NCBI GenBank assembly: GCA_022790755.1
Contig: JAAVXR010000058.1
Span: 1-42,206, forward strand
Reading direction: 5' to 3'
DNA: 42,206 bases
Source of the DNA: Hespellia sp.
GTDB lineage: Bacteria > Bacillota > Clostridia > Lachnospirales > Lachnospiraceae
Shown: positions 33,960 through 42,206 of the stretch, piece by piece
Numbering within the stretch: the first letter of the stretch is position 1
Layout of the letters: every line of letters starts with the position of its first letter
Notes under the pieces: model-generated
What the model was told of the DNA's origin: nothing
What the model saw: the letters and a program-made list of their open reading frames with translations, nothing else
The model's database searches: none
Position numbers and translations under genes: made by a program

Positions 33960-36086
33960 ATGAAAATTGTCTATATTGGAACAGGCGACGCTCTGGCGGA
34001 AACGCTGGTCGAGCGGATGGGACAGGAAAGCAACGATGTCTACCTCCTGTCGGATAAAGACCTCCCGCGAAAGCCAAGAGGCATCTCCCTGCATCATTTT
34101 TACCGCAGTCCACGCAAGGGAGAAAGTTTTGAAAAACTCCTGCGCTCCATTTCTCCGGACCTCATAATATTTGCCGGAAAATACTACATAAACAGCGCCC
34201 ATGAGGCGGAAGCGGATGAGGATATGACGTTGCTGGCTCGGTCACTGCGGACAGCAGCTGCACTTTTACATACGAAGTTCATCCTGTTGTCCTCCATAGA
34301 GGTGTACGGAAACACCGTAAAAAACGGAAAAGCCGATGAATCCTGGGAGTGTGCTGCCGCTAGTGAACGGGGAATCCGGTTTGTTCGCGAGGAACAGCTT
34401 CTGGATATTTATCGAAAGCAGCATGGCATGGACGCAGTAATCCTCCGGGCATCACAACTTTATAGCAACCGGCCAAAAGAAGGCGAAGGCGACTTCCTGA
34501 GCCGGCTTTTTCGAGCTGCCATACAGACAGAAAAACACATGTCGGCCGACGTGTTACAGCCGCTCCATGTCTCCGACTTCGTGGACGCTATCAAACGAGT
34601 AATAGACGCCGGAAAACAGTATATTTACAATGTCTGCGGAATCGCCGAAATTCCTCAGGAGAGCCTGTACCAGTTGATCTGCCAGCAGGAGAAACTTCAG
34701 AAGACATCCGTTTTGTGGAAACCTCCTGCTTGCATTACCCTGGCAGACAGCAGCCAAATCAGGCAGGAACTTGGATGGAGCGATTTCAGAAACCTGGAAG
34801 AACAGCTGAAAAAAGGCGAAATTACATATGAGCGAATTCCGGCAAAAAGCCGGGACAAGAAAAAGCAGATCATCCCGGCGGGCATTCGTAAGCTTGCAGA
34901 GAATCTTTTGATTTTTGCGGTGTTTTTTATCCTGAATTCCCTTTGCAGTTCTCACAGCCTGTTTTCCCAGATTGACTGGCTGTTGATTTATGTCATTTTG
35001 ATCTCCATAACATACGATATTTATCAGAGCTCCCTGGCGGCGTTCCTGGCCAGCGCCGCTTATCTGTACGGCCAGAACTTAAGCATTCTGAATCTGAACA
35101 CGTTTTATTCCTATGCAGGCACTGTACTGGCAGTCATGGAATTTGTATTCCTGGGTCTCATCGTCAGCTACACCGCCAACATGCTTAGGGAAAATACCCG
35201 AAACGTTCGCCTGGATCTGGAGATGCTGACGGAAGAATATAAAGATTTGATGGCCATCAACGAGGAAAACGTACTCATCAAAAATGAGTACGAAGAGCGT
35301 CTCCTGACATCCAAGTCTGGCTTTCCAAAGCTGTACAACCTGATCAGCCGCCTGATGGTTCAGGAACCGGACCGCATCCTTATGGAAACCATGCAGGTTA
35401 TCTCCGAACTGGTCCGCACGGACACGGTGGCTGTCTACCAGGGGCAGGTGGGAAGCCCCTGGCTCCGACTGATGGGCGCGCTTTCCGGCAGCTCTGCAAT
35501 GGAAGGAAAAACCTGGAATCTCTCCGGATTTCCCAGAATTTATGATGCGGTAATGCGTGGAGAACTCTATCAAGGAGAATTCGGAAGCGGAGAACCCGCC
35601 GTAGTTCTGCCTATTGTCTGCCAGGGCGCTCCGGAAGCGGTAATTCTCATTAAAACACTGCCCTATGAGTGTGAGACGCTGTATCATATCAATCTGCTAA
35701 AAACGATGTCTCTGCTGCTGCGGGACTCCATGGAAAAGGCGCTACAATATGAGGAACTGTCCCGGGAAGAGCACTACATGAAGGGCACAGACATCCTAAA
35801 ACCGGAGGCATTCCATAAACGGGTCCTCCTGGCCGTGGAGAAGGCGGAAAAGTGTGTGGCGGAATACTGCGTGGCGGAGCTTGTATATTCCGGCTCTCTG
35901 ACAGAAACCGCGGCTGCGATCAGCCAGACACTCCGCGTGACTGACTGCCTGGGGACCGATGAGGAAGGAAGCCTCTTTGCCCTGCTGAACAATACCAGCC
36001 CCGAAAACCTGGAGTATCCGCAGAAACGTCTCTCTGCCTGCGGTGTGGAGGCCCGTCCGATTCTGAATGAACCGGCAGAAACTTAA
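33960..36086 (+). CDS. pelD: PelD-like receptor fused to SDR-type epimerase domain
   Basis: This 708-residue fusion starts with an extended SDR-like domain (about 1-290) that looks catalytically degenerate: MKIVYIGTGDALAETL replaces the usual GxxGxxG, SSIEVYGN is retained, but no YxxxK is seen. Four membrane segments follow (about 316-407), then a helical linker, a GAF-like domain (about 454-587) and a degenerate GGDEF domain (about 611-704). The last keeps an RxxD (Arg659-Asp662) in LRVTDCLGTDEEGSLFALL, where EEGSL replaces GGDEF. This is the PelD plan, in which cyclic-di-GMP binding at RxxD activates Pel synthesis. The ATG at 33960 follows GGAGGAAAG. It opens the plus-strand operon with pelE, pelF and pelG, and no good promoter lies between the right 30-bp site and this start. 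Confidence 0.83.
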   Translation: MKIVYIGTGDALAETLVERMGQESNDVYLLSDKDLPRKPRGISLHHFYRSPRKGESFEKLLRSISPDLIIFAGKYYINSAHEAEADEDMTLLARSLRTAAALLHTKFILLSSIEVYGNTVKNGKADESWECAAASERGIRFVREEQLLDIYRKQHGMDAVILRASQLYSNRPKEGEGDFLSRLFRAAIQTEKHMSADVLQPLHVSDFVDAIKRVIDAGKQYIYNVCGIAEIPQESLYQLICQQEKLQKTSVLWKPPACITLADSSQIRQELGWSDFRNLEEQLKKGEITYERIPAKSRDKKKQIIPAGIRKLAENLLIFAVFFILNSLCSSHSLFSQIDWLLIYVILISITYDIYQSSLAAFLASAAYLYGQNLSILNLNTFYSYAGTVLAVMEFVFLGLIVSYTANMLRENTRNVRLDLEMLTEEYKDLMAINEENVLIKNEYEERLLTSKSGFPKLYNLISRLMVQEPDRILMETMQVISELVRTDTVAVYQGQVGSPWLRLMGALSGSSAMEGKTWNLSGFPRIYDAVMRGELYQGEFGSGEPAVVLPIVCQGAPEAVILIKTLPYECETLYHINLLKTMSLLLRDSMEKALQYEELSREEHYMKGTDILKPEAFHKRVLLAVEKAEKCVAEYCVAELVYSGSLTETAAAISQTLRVTDCLGTDEEGSLFALLNNTSPENLEYPQKRLSACGVEARPILNEPAET

Positions 36087-36116
36087 GTCCAATGGACAAA
36101 AAGCGAGGTGGCAATC

Positions 36117-37022
36117 ATGTTGATTTGGTTTATAAAGGTAAATTTTGCTCTGGCGGTGCTGTATGCCGTCATAAAGGGAATTCGTCGGGAGGCGCCCCCG
36201 ATAGCGCTTTTTTTCATCTTCCTTCCGGGACTCGGATTCCTCATCTATTTTCTGCCGGGATTGCTCCGGGCATTTTTAGAAAAGGTGGGGGTTGACCGAG
36301 AAGCCGTCCTGACACACGTTTTCGAGATCGACAGACAACCGGAGCACCCCGATGTGCGGGAGGCTTTGAACGTGGTGCCGGTGGAGGATGCCATGGCCGT
36401 CAGCGAAAACACGGAAAAACGGGCACTTCTTCTGAAGCAGCTGAAAAAGGATCTGAAAGAGAATTATAAGATCCTTCTGGCGGCAGAGCAGGATGAAGAC
36501 TCAGAGTCGGCTCATTATGTGGCAGCCGCGAAAATGGAGATATACCGCCTGGAACAAACACGATGGCTGGAGTGCCGAAGGGATTACGAGCAGGAACCCG
36601 ATAATCCGGAGAAATATCACACGGCCTGTGCGGTTCTGATGGAGATGTTGGAAAGTGGCGTCCTTTCCGCCAGGGAACAGAACGCTTACCGGAAACACTT
36701 ATGCGATCTGATCCAGGGACAGATCGACGCCGGGGAGAACGAGATTTCTCCGGAAGAATACGAGGAGTATTTAAGCTCTCTGGTGGAGCTTGGTCGCAAT
36801 AAGGACGCGGAACGCTTCTGGCAGGAATATGCGGATCGGCTGCGGAGCGAGGCGGCTTATCAGGATATGCTGAAAATGTTCTACCAAGCGGGAGAACGAC
36901 AGAAATTTGAGGACATTCTGGGTGACCTGCGCAAAAATAAACAGGTTCGTCTCTCCCCCAAAGGCCTGGAGCAGCTGCGCTATTGGACGACTCGCCTCGC
37001 GGGAGCACCGATGAACAACTAA
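36117..37022 (+). CDS. pelE: PelE-like membrane protein with helical repeats
   Basis: This 301-residue protein has two N-terminal membrane segments (about 3-18 and 29-50) separated by a short basic loop, then a soluble helical region resembling TPR-type repeats (about 105-300). This is the PelE arrangement; in known systems PelE scaffolds the PelD-PelF-PelG membrane complex. Primary sequence conservation is weak, so the call depends on topology and position between pelD and the DUF2194 gene. The ATG at 36117 follows AGGTGG; an in-frame GTG at 36108 overlaps that site and is less likely. Confidence 0.7.
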   Translation: MLIWFIKVNFALAVLYAVIKGIRREAPPIALFFIFLPGLGFLIYFLPGLLRAFLEKVGVDREAVLTHVFEIDRQPEHPDVREALNVVPVEDAMAVSENTEKRALLLKQLKKDLKENYKILLAAEQDEDSESAHYVAAAKMEIYRLEQTRWLECRRDYEQEPDNPEKYHTACAVLMEMLESGVLSAREQNAYRKHLCDLIQGQIDAGENEISPEEYEEYLSSLVELGRNKDAERFWQEYADRLRSEAAYQDMLKMFYQAGERQKFEDILGDLRKNKQVRLSPKGLEQLRYWTTRLAGAPMNN

Positions 37023-37079
37023 CTGCAGTCCCCTTTTTGAGAGATGGCAGTATCAACTTTTCATACAGGGAGCGAAAGC

Positions 37080-38780
37080 ATGTTATCATTCAAACGATTA
37101 CTGTATATCGTCCTGATTGTTGCCGTTCTGGGCGGTATTTTTCTGATTTACAATATCAATGAGAGCCAGCCTGTAAATGTTCAAATCCAAAGCTGTCTCG
37201 CCCCGGAGAGGGAATTTATCGAAACGGAACAGGTGGACGAAGGAGACAAACCAAGGGTCTGGATTCTGGGAGATTCCAAGGATGCACGCTGCGGAGAGAT
37301 CTATGACAATGTCCGACAGTTCTGCGATGATCTGCACCTTACGGCAGTCGGGAAGGGGCACCTGGACACGCGTGCGGTCAAGGAACAGGACCTGATCATT
37401 CTTTGCGATTCATCCATCAGTCAATATGCGGACCCGGCAGAACTTGAGCGGATCATCGCAAGGGGAGGACGCGTCGTCCTGGCGGCAGGTCTTGCAAACG
37501 GGGAATCGGACTCCCGCCTGTGGCCGGCGCTTGGCATTCGGAAGAAGTCTGCAGGAGAAGATTATCATGATCTGGTTTTTGACAAACCTCTGCTTCCCAT
37601 CCAGCCGGAGCAGGCCTATTATGATGGACGCAGTGATTCCGCCCGGATCGAAGTCAGCGCCGATGCATCCGTCTATATCCGGGATGCAGAAAACGATGTC
37701 CCCATCCTCTATACATACGACTGGCAGAAGGGCAGCGTCTGCCTAATCAACGGAACCTTTCTTACAGACATTCGCTGCATGGGACTTCTGACCGGAGCCG
37801 TCGGCGCACTGCTGCCGGATTTTGTTTATCCGGTTTTGGGAGTGAAGACCGTATTCCTTGACAATTTTCCTGCGCTCACGCCTGCGGATGACGAGCTGAG
37901 CCGGCAAATGTACGGTTATTCTACAGAGGGATTCGTCCAGGATGTGGTATGGCCCGCCTTCCAGGGGATTTCCCTGCGCACGGATACGCCCTATACTTCC
38001 AGTATATTGACGGCGGCATCTTCCATGGAGAGTTTCGATTTGGTGGGCGATACATTGTTCATGTCCGTTGGCAAGTCGGTGCTGCAATTCGGCGGAGAGT
38101 TGGTCTATGCCGCCAATTGCCCGGCAGAGGGGAAGATCGTTTTTAATGAAGATTTTACCGATCGGTTCTCCGAAATCTTCACCGGCTATATTGTTCAGGG
38201 CCTGGTCATAGAAACCGACACACTCTCTCCGAAAATGTTGGATGTACCCGGTGCGGATATCCGGTCTGTCCGGGGAATGCTGGAAAGTCGTGACACACGG
38301 CTTTCTTGGGAGAATGGGTATACCGTATTCCCTGCGGCTACCAGGGGAAACTCTATAGAAGACGGCAATCTTTTTTCCATCTGTTCCGTCCTGGGAGCCT
38401 ACGGTATGGTTTCTCATGTGTTCGATGTGGATCTGTTGATCGCCAGGGACGAAACCGCCGCCTGGGATTCAGACAAGGAGCAGATCGACCTTTTTGAATC
38501 GGAAATCCTGGCCCGCGTCCCCTGGCTGGAGAGCAGGACATTGACACAGACCGAGGGCGATGTGCAAAGTTATCAGGATATGAATTATGGCTGGATAAAG
38601 AACGGCAGCCGCATGGAGCTTCATTGCAGCGGCGTCGTGAAAGGGCAGGCATTCTTTTATCACACTGACAACCGTATTAACAATGCTGAAGGTCTGACTT
38701 ATCAAGACTTAGGAAATGGATACTATTTACTGCGTGTTCAGGAAAATCATGGAACGATCACGCTGGAGGAGGTAGAATAA
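37080..38780 (+). CDS. Membrane-anchored DUF2194/PelA-deacetylase-like protein
   Basis: This 566-residue protein begins with a single membrane anchor (about 6-27), and the rest should lie outside the cell. Residues about 50-240 resemble a glutamine-amidotransferase-like or Rossmann-type sensor domain (RVWILGDS, LIILCDSS). The second half contains VKTVFLDNFPALTP at about 256-269, which resembles the DDxP-type motif of PelA-like polysaccharide deacetylases but with Asp261-Asn262 instead of Asp-Asp. The position between PelE and PelF matches the deacetylase gene of the Bacillus pel operon. The ATG at 37080 follows GGGAG. Deacetylase activity is uncertain because other metal ligands were not identified. 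Confidence 0.55.
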   Translation: MLSFKRLLYIVLIVAVLGGIFLIYNINESQPVNVQIQSCLAPEREFIETEQVDEGDKPRVWILGDSKDARCGEIYDNVRQFCDDLHLTAVGKGHLDTRAVKEQDLIILCDSSISQYADPAELERIIARGGRVVLAAGLANGESDSRLWPALGIRKKSAGEDYHDLVFDKPLLPIQPEQAYYDGRSDSARIEVSADASVYIRDAENDVPILYTYDWQKGSVCLINGTFLTDIRCMGLLTGAVGALLPDFVYPVLGVKTVFLDNFPALTPADDELSRQMYGYSTEGFVQDVVWPAFQGISLRTDTPYTSSILTAASSMESFDLVGDTLFMSVGKSVLQFGGELVYAANCPAEGKIVFNEDFTDRFSEIFTGYIVQGLVIETDTLSPKMLDVPGADIRSVRGMLESRDTRLSWENGYTVFPAATRGNSIEDGNLFSICSVLGAYGMVSHVFDVDLLIARDETAAWDSDKEQIDLFESEILARVPWLESRTLTQTEGDVQSYQDMNYGWIKNGSRMELHCSGVVKGQAFFYHTDNRINNAEGLTYQDLGNGYYLLRVQENHGTITLEEVE

Positions 38781-38783
38781 AGT

Positions 38784-40060
38784 ATGCGTGTATGTTTGAT
38801 CTGTGAAGGGAGTTACCCCTATGTTCCAGGAGGCGTCTCCAGCTGGGTGCAGATGCTGTGCAGCCAGTTTCAGGATGTGGAGTTTGTGATTTGGGCCATT
38901 GCGACCACAAGAGAAGAAATGCCGAAATATGCATATCGTATGCCGGAAAACGTAAAGGAAATCCGGACGCTATATCTGGGAGACGCCGTATGGGGAAAGA
39001 ACGTCCGGAAAATCAGGCTCACCCGGGAGGAAAAGGAAACATTGAAAGGATTAATCAGCAATTCTGTGGACGCCATCAACTGGATCGGTGTTTTGGATCT
39101 TGCAAGGCGGCATCACCATCATATGAGCGACCTTTTGATGAGCGAATCTTTCTATGACGTCTGCAAGGAGGAATACCGAAGGCAGAAATCCAAGAAAGTA
39201 TTCCTTCATTTCCTCTGGAATTTCAGGGGAATCTATTTCCCTCTGATGTATATCCTCTCGCAGGAAATGGTGGAAGCAGATATCTATCACGCCGTCTCTG
39301 CCGGTTATGCAGGGATCCTGGGAAGCTGTGCCTCTTATATGAAGGGAGTTCCCCTGCTTTTATCCGAACACGGCATTTATACAAGAGAGCGGGAGGAAGA
39401 CATCATCCGCTCTAACTGGGTGGCAGGGGAGTTTAAAGAACTATGGATTGACTTTTTCAAGAAGCTCTCTTTCGTCGCCTATCAGCAGGCAAGTGTAGTC
39501 ACCTCCCTATTTGGAACCAATCGCTTCCTCCAGATCGAGCTGAACTGTCCACCGGAAAAGATTGCCGTCATACCAAACGGCGTGAACGCCGGGGATTTTG
39601 ATTCCTGCCGGGAAAAGAAAAAGAGCGGCCCTTTTGTCCTGGGAGCCGTACTGCGGGTTGTTCCAATCAAGGACGTAAAAACCATGCTTCTGGCTTTCGA
39701 CATTGTAAAGCGCCAGGTGCCGGACGTTCGGCTTAAAATCATGGGAAATTGTGCGGAAGATCCGGTTTATTACCAGGAGTGCCTGGAGCTTTTGGCAGAA
39801 CTTAAGACGGGAGATGTGGAATTTCTGGGACAGGTCAATATTAAAGAGCATCTGCCGGACTTATCGTGCCGGTCATGAACAGCGAGGCCATGGCGCAGGC
39901 CATCCTGCGCTGTATTCACAATCCCGACCTGACCGCAAGCATGGGGCAGGCCGGCAGAAAACGAGTGGAAGCGTATTACAGCCGGACAGAGATGCTGAAG
40001 GCGTTTCACAATATCTACGAACATTTGGAGGAGGAATCCCATGGCAGGAATCGGGTTTGA
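38784..40060 (+). pseudogene. pelF: pelF glycosyltransferase with internal frameshifting deletion
   Basis: The first 356 or so residues are a clear PelF, the GT4 enzyme that polymerises Pel: MRVCLICEGSYPYVPGGVSS, VIPNGVNAGDFD and LGAVLRVVPIKDVKT. The frame then goes from VNIKEHLPD into a short wrong-frame tail and stops at 39878. The remaining C-terminus continues in another frame, reading AGLIVPVMNSEAMAQAI onward to 40060. The segment between, which in PelF holds the SEGQP...EA catalytic EX7E motif, is missing. The junction at 39853-39859 is the heptamer TGCCGGA, which fits both sides and suggests a deletion between short repeats. Roughly 50-65 residues are lost. Assembly error is the main alternative. 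Confidence 0.85.
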
Positions 40061-41411
40061 ACTGAAAAAAATATATGGAAGAAAAACGCTGGCGGCGAAC
40101 CTCTGGGGGACCATCTATGCCACCATGACTACCATTGGCCCGGCGATCCTGTCGTCGGTACTGATTTTGGTGCTGAAACTTTCGTTAAACCGAGCGGGTC
40201 TTACACTACTGGAAGAGCGGTTTTTTATCTCGTCCACCACTTACGTTTTCGTGATCGCCACGCTGTCTGCCGTTGCTTTTGCCGCCCCCGTGTCGCGCTA
40301 TATTTCTGACTGCATCTTTTTGGGAAAGGAGTCGGACATCTGTCCTTCCGCCTTTGGTCTGCTGGTACTCTCCACCACCGTCGCCGGTATTATCATGTTT
40401 CTGCTATGTGTCGGTATGTATCATGACGGTGTACCGATGCTCTTTCTGGTGAGTTATTATTTTCTGGGCGTGCTGATATCGGATGTCTACAGCATGATGA
40501 CCTACGCCTCGGCGCTGAAGCATTACAAGGCGCTCACGTTCAGTTTCTTTCTGGGTCTTTTGCTGGCAATCGGCGTGTACTTTCTCTGCACCAGACGGCT
40601 GGGCATCGATAAAGTGACTGCTGCCTGCATTGCTTTGGCTTGCTGCTACTTTTTGATCGCATTCGCGCTGGCATTTCAACTCGTGAAAGCCTTTGGAGCG
40701 CCGCGAGGCCGGTATTTTGCGTTTCTTCCCTATTTCCGTCGATATCCAAAGTTAACCATCGGAGGCTTCGCCTACACGCTGGGTATCTACTGTCCTACCA
40801 TCATTTACTGGCTCTTCTCCAGGATTGCGGAACAGATCAGTGTTTTCCGTACGGCCCCAACCTACGACTTTGCCCTGTTTATAGCTGTTTTCGTGAACAT
40901 GCCGTCATTGGTCATCTTTGTCGTAAAAGTAGAGACGGCATTTTATGAAAAGTATACCCTGTATGTTTCTGCATTGAACAACGGGACTCACGATCAGATT
41001 CAAAAAGAACGGGACGTTATGGGCAGGGCGCTGCGCCACCAGCTCTTTTTTGTATATGAGATTCAGCTTATCATTACTGTGGTATTGGTCTGCCTGGTCA
41101 GCGTATTCTTCCCTTATCTGAATGCCAGCACTCATATGCTGAATATGTTTGTGATTCTGAGTCTGGGGATATACGCCGTATTCTGTATGTACTTCACCAT
41201 CGTCGTATTCTACTATTTCTCAGATTACAGCGGCGCCTGTATAAGCGCCCTTGTCTTTCTGTCTGTGACAATCCTCAGCGCGGCGGCCGCCGTCCTGTTG
41301 GATAATTTATATCCTCTGCCTCTGCTTCTGGGAGGTCTCAGCGGATGGATCGTTTCCTTCCTGCTGCTGCGCCGACGGATGGAAAAACTCGACAGCTTTT
41401 TGATGTGCTGA
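40041..41411 (+). CDS. pelG: PelG, Pel polysaccharide transporter
   Basis: This 456-residue integral membrane protein has about 12 hydrophobic segments and the diagnostic N-terminus MAGIGFELKKIYGRKTLAAN. PelG is the MOP-family membrane component that works with PelD, PelE and PelF to polymerise and export Pel. GGAGGAG precedes the ATG, and the start overlaps the 3' end of pelF by 20 bases. It is the last gene of the operon and is followed by a strong hairpin. Confidence 0.92.
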   Translation: MAGIGFELKKIYGRKTLAANLWGTIYATMTTIGPAILSSVLILVLKLSLNRAGLTLLEERFFISSTTYVFVIATLSAVAFAAPVSRYISDCIFLGKESDICPSAFGLLVLSTTVAGIIMFLLCVGMYHDGVPMLFLVSYYFLGVLISDVYSMMTYASALKHYKALTFSFFLGLLLAIGVYFLCTRRLGIDKVTAACIALACCYFLIAFALAFQLVKAFGAPRGRYFAFLPYFRRYPKLTIGGFAYTLGIYCPTIIYWLFSRIAEQISVFRTAPTYDFALFIAVFVNMPSLVIFVVKVETAFYEKYTLYVSALNNGTHDQIQKERDVMGRALRHQLFFVYEIQLIITVVLVCLVSVFFPYLNASTHMLNMFVILSLGIYAVFCMYFTIVVFYYFSDYSGACISALVFLSVTILSAAAAVLLDNLYPLPLLLGGLSGWIVSFLLLRRRMEKLDSFLMC

Positions 41412-41471
41412 AACGATAGACGGCGTTGCAGTCCCGGAGATGAAGCGATATAATGAAATCAGAAGCGAAAT

Positions 41472-41509
41472 GAATCCCCAGACCGTATTGCAGTGCGGTC
41501 GGGGGATTC
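41472..41509 (+). terminator. Terminator hairpin after pelG
   Basis: Arms GAATCCCC-A-GACCG and CGGTC-GGGGGATTC form a stem of about 13 pairs with one mismatch and a 10-base loop. It is followed by a modest T-rich tail (GTTTCACTCTC). It lies 60 bases after pelG and fits the end of the pel operon. Confidence 0.65.
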
Positions 41510-41611
41510 GTTTCACTCTCAGATTTCTTTCGGCGTCATACAAAGTCAGCTGGCTTCCAAGTACGGCCACTGCAATCATATTCAATCCGGAAAATTTCCA
41601 GACAAAAAATC

Positions 41612-41636
41612 AGAGGGTAAGTTTCCCTTACCCTCT
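41612..41636 (-). terminator. Terminator of the Rpn-family gene
   Basis: A perfect 10-bp stem (AGAGGGTAAG and CTTACCCTCT) with a 5-base loop lies just downstream of the minus-strand gene. On that strand it is followed by GATTTTTTG, a good U-tract. On the plus strand a short TTTT also follows, so it may work in both directions. Confidence 0.85.
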
Positions 41637-41653
41637 AGTTTTATAATCTTGAA

Positions 41654-42206
41654 CTACAATCTTGATTTATACTTCTCCTGCTCTGATGTCGGAATTTTCA
41701 TTGCCATCATTGCTTGTTCTGCACTCCATTTCATCGTTTCCATTAGATTTTTAATGGTCTGCAATAATGTGTTTTCTGCGGTTTCATTTCTCATTTCTTC
41801 TAATACCTTGCACATCTCACTCACTCCTTTCGGATTCTCTTTCAAATATCTTGTTCGCTCTGCCATGATGTCATAATTCATATCAGCAGCATTTGTACAA
41901 TTAAAATCATGCATCAGTTTTCCTAAATCAGATTCTCCCCGGTACTCACCATTTATATACAGAATATGTTCCCCATCCTCAAAGAGTTGGTTTGTTGTCA
42001 AATTAATTCTTTCAATCAAGTATATTGCTTTTCCCTTTCCATAAAAATCCTTTTCCGTAATGAAAATAGTATACGTGTCCGGCAGTTCATGAAATTCTTG
42101 TCCTGCATTGAGGTTTTCAACATCCAATACACTAGAATGATACCTCGCCCTATGTGGATTTGCACCTTTATCCTCACGCTGAATCTCCAAATCATATTTT
42201 TTTCCA
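41654..42206 (-). CDS. Rpn / PD-(D/E)XK nuclease family protein, partial at the window edge
   Basis: The visible C-terminal 180 or so residues match the Rpn family of recombination-promoting nuclease/putative transposase proteins (PDDEXK_2). YDLEIQREDKGANPHRARYHSS is the family motif carrying the catalytic ExQ, followed by DTYTIFITEKDFYGKG and a variable helical tail. The frame continues without a stop through the right edge, so the N-terminus is outside the window. These proteins are common as multiple copies in Lachnospiraceae and are often linked to genome rearrangement. There is no sign that it belongs to the pel operon: it is on the opposite strand, with terminators between. Confidence 0.8.
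   Translation of the reverse strand, partial: GKKYDLEIQREDKGANPHRARYHSSVLDVENLNAGQEFHELPDTYTIFITEKDFYGKGKAIYLIERINLTTNQLFEDGEHILYINGEYRGESDLGKLMHDFNCTNAADMNYDIMAERTRYLKENPKGVSEMCKVLEEMRNETAENTLLQTIKNLMETMKWSAEQAMMAMKIPTSEQEKYKSRL

Noticed and set aside
35079-35687. 202-residue open frame opposite pelD
   Set aside because: It is antisense to a clear membrane and GAF coding region and has no ribosome binding site or recognisable motif.
1-42206. CRISPR arrays, rRNA, tRNA and known riboswitches
   Set aside because: Reading both strands showed no regularly spaced repeats, no rRNA-like or tRNA cloverleaf-like sequence, and no leader I could match to a known riboswitch class.

Overview
The window looks like a chromosomal segment of an anaerobic, spore-forming Firmicute of the Lachnospiraceae type. 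Pointers are a CotS-like spore coat kinase fold next to a CCA-adding enzyme and an alpha-phosphoglucomutase, an HU gene, canonical sigma-A promoters (TTGACA/TATAAT, 17 bp spacers), strong GGAGG ribosome binding sites, and polysaccharide genes of Gram-positive type. The taxonomy is inference; no rRNA or tRNA gene was seen.

Positions 1-6347 hold housekeeping genes on the minus strand (HU, phosphoglucomutase, CotS-like protein, CCA-adding enzyme, an MFS carrier). Positions 6393-11190 hold a peptide-scavenging group: the minus-strand MFS gene is divergent from a plus-strand run of an S9 prolyl oligopeptidase, a second MFS carrier and an AbgA/M20-type amidohydrolase.

Positions 11194-32200 are one very long minus-strand exopolysaccharide or capsule operon of 17 genes. 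Listed from its promoter they are: DUF1972-type glycosyltransferase, GT4, DivIVA-like coiled coil, a Wzz-like protein fused to a degenerate GGDEF domain, a Wzy-like polymerase, a UDP-glucuronate-4-epimerase-like enzyme, GT4, two GT2, a Wzx-like flippase, GT2, an FrhB-like iron-sulfur protein, a pyruvyl transferase, a membrane metallophosphoesterase, a second Wzz-like protein, GT2 and an ABC exporter. Many junctions are ATGA or TTGA overlaps. No priming phosphoglycosyltransferase is present.

Positions 33960-41411 are a plus-strand operon of Gram-positive Pel type: SDR-PelD fusion, PelE-like, DUF2194/PelA-deacetylase-like, PelF and PelG. pelF carries an internal frameshifting deletion that removes the catalytic EX7E region. 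A partial Rpn/PD-(D/E)XK gene lies at the right edge.

The most striking structure lies between the two divergent polysaccharide operons. A tyrosine recombinase gene (32651-33940) and a consensus outward promoter (32338-32366, facing left) are enclosed by a perfect 30-bp inverted repeat (32257-32286 and 33856-33885). Each copy has a near-palindromic core like a tyrosine-recombinase crossover site. In the orientation shown, the promoter drives the left operon. Inversion would aim the same promoter at the pel-type operon, shorten the recombinase by 18 residues, and create a long hairpin in the pel leader. I read this as a Hin-like two-way switch, built with a tyrosine recombinase, that selects between two exopolysaccharides. 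Inversion itself has not been shown and needs testing.
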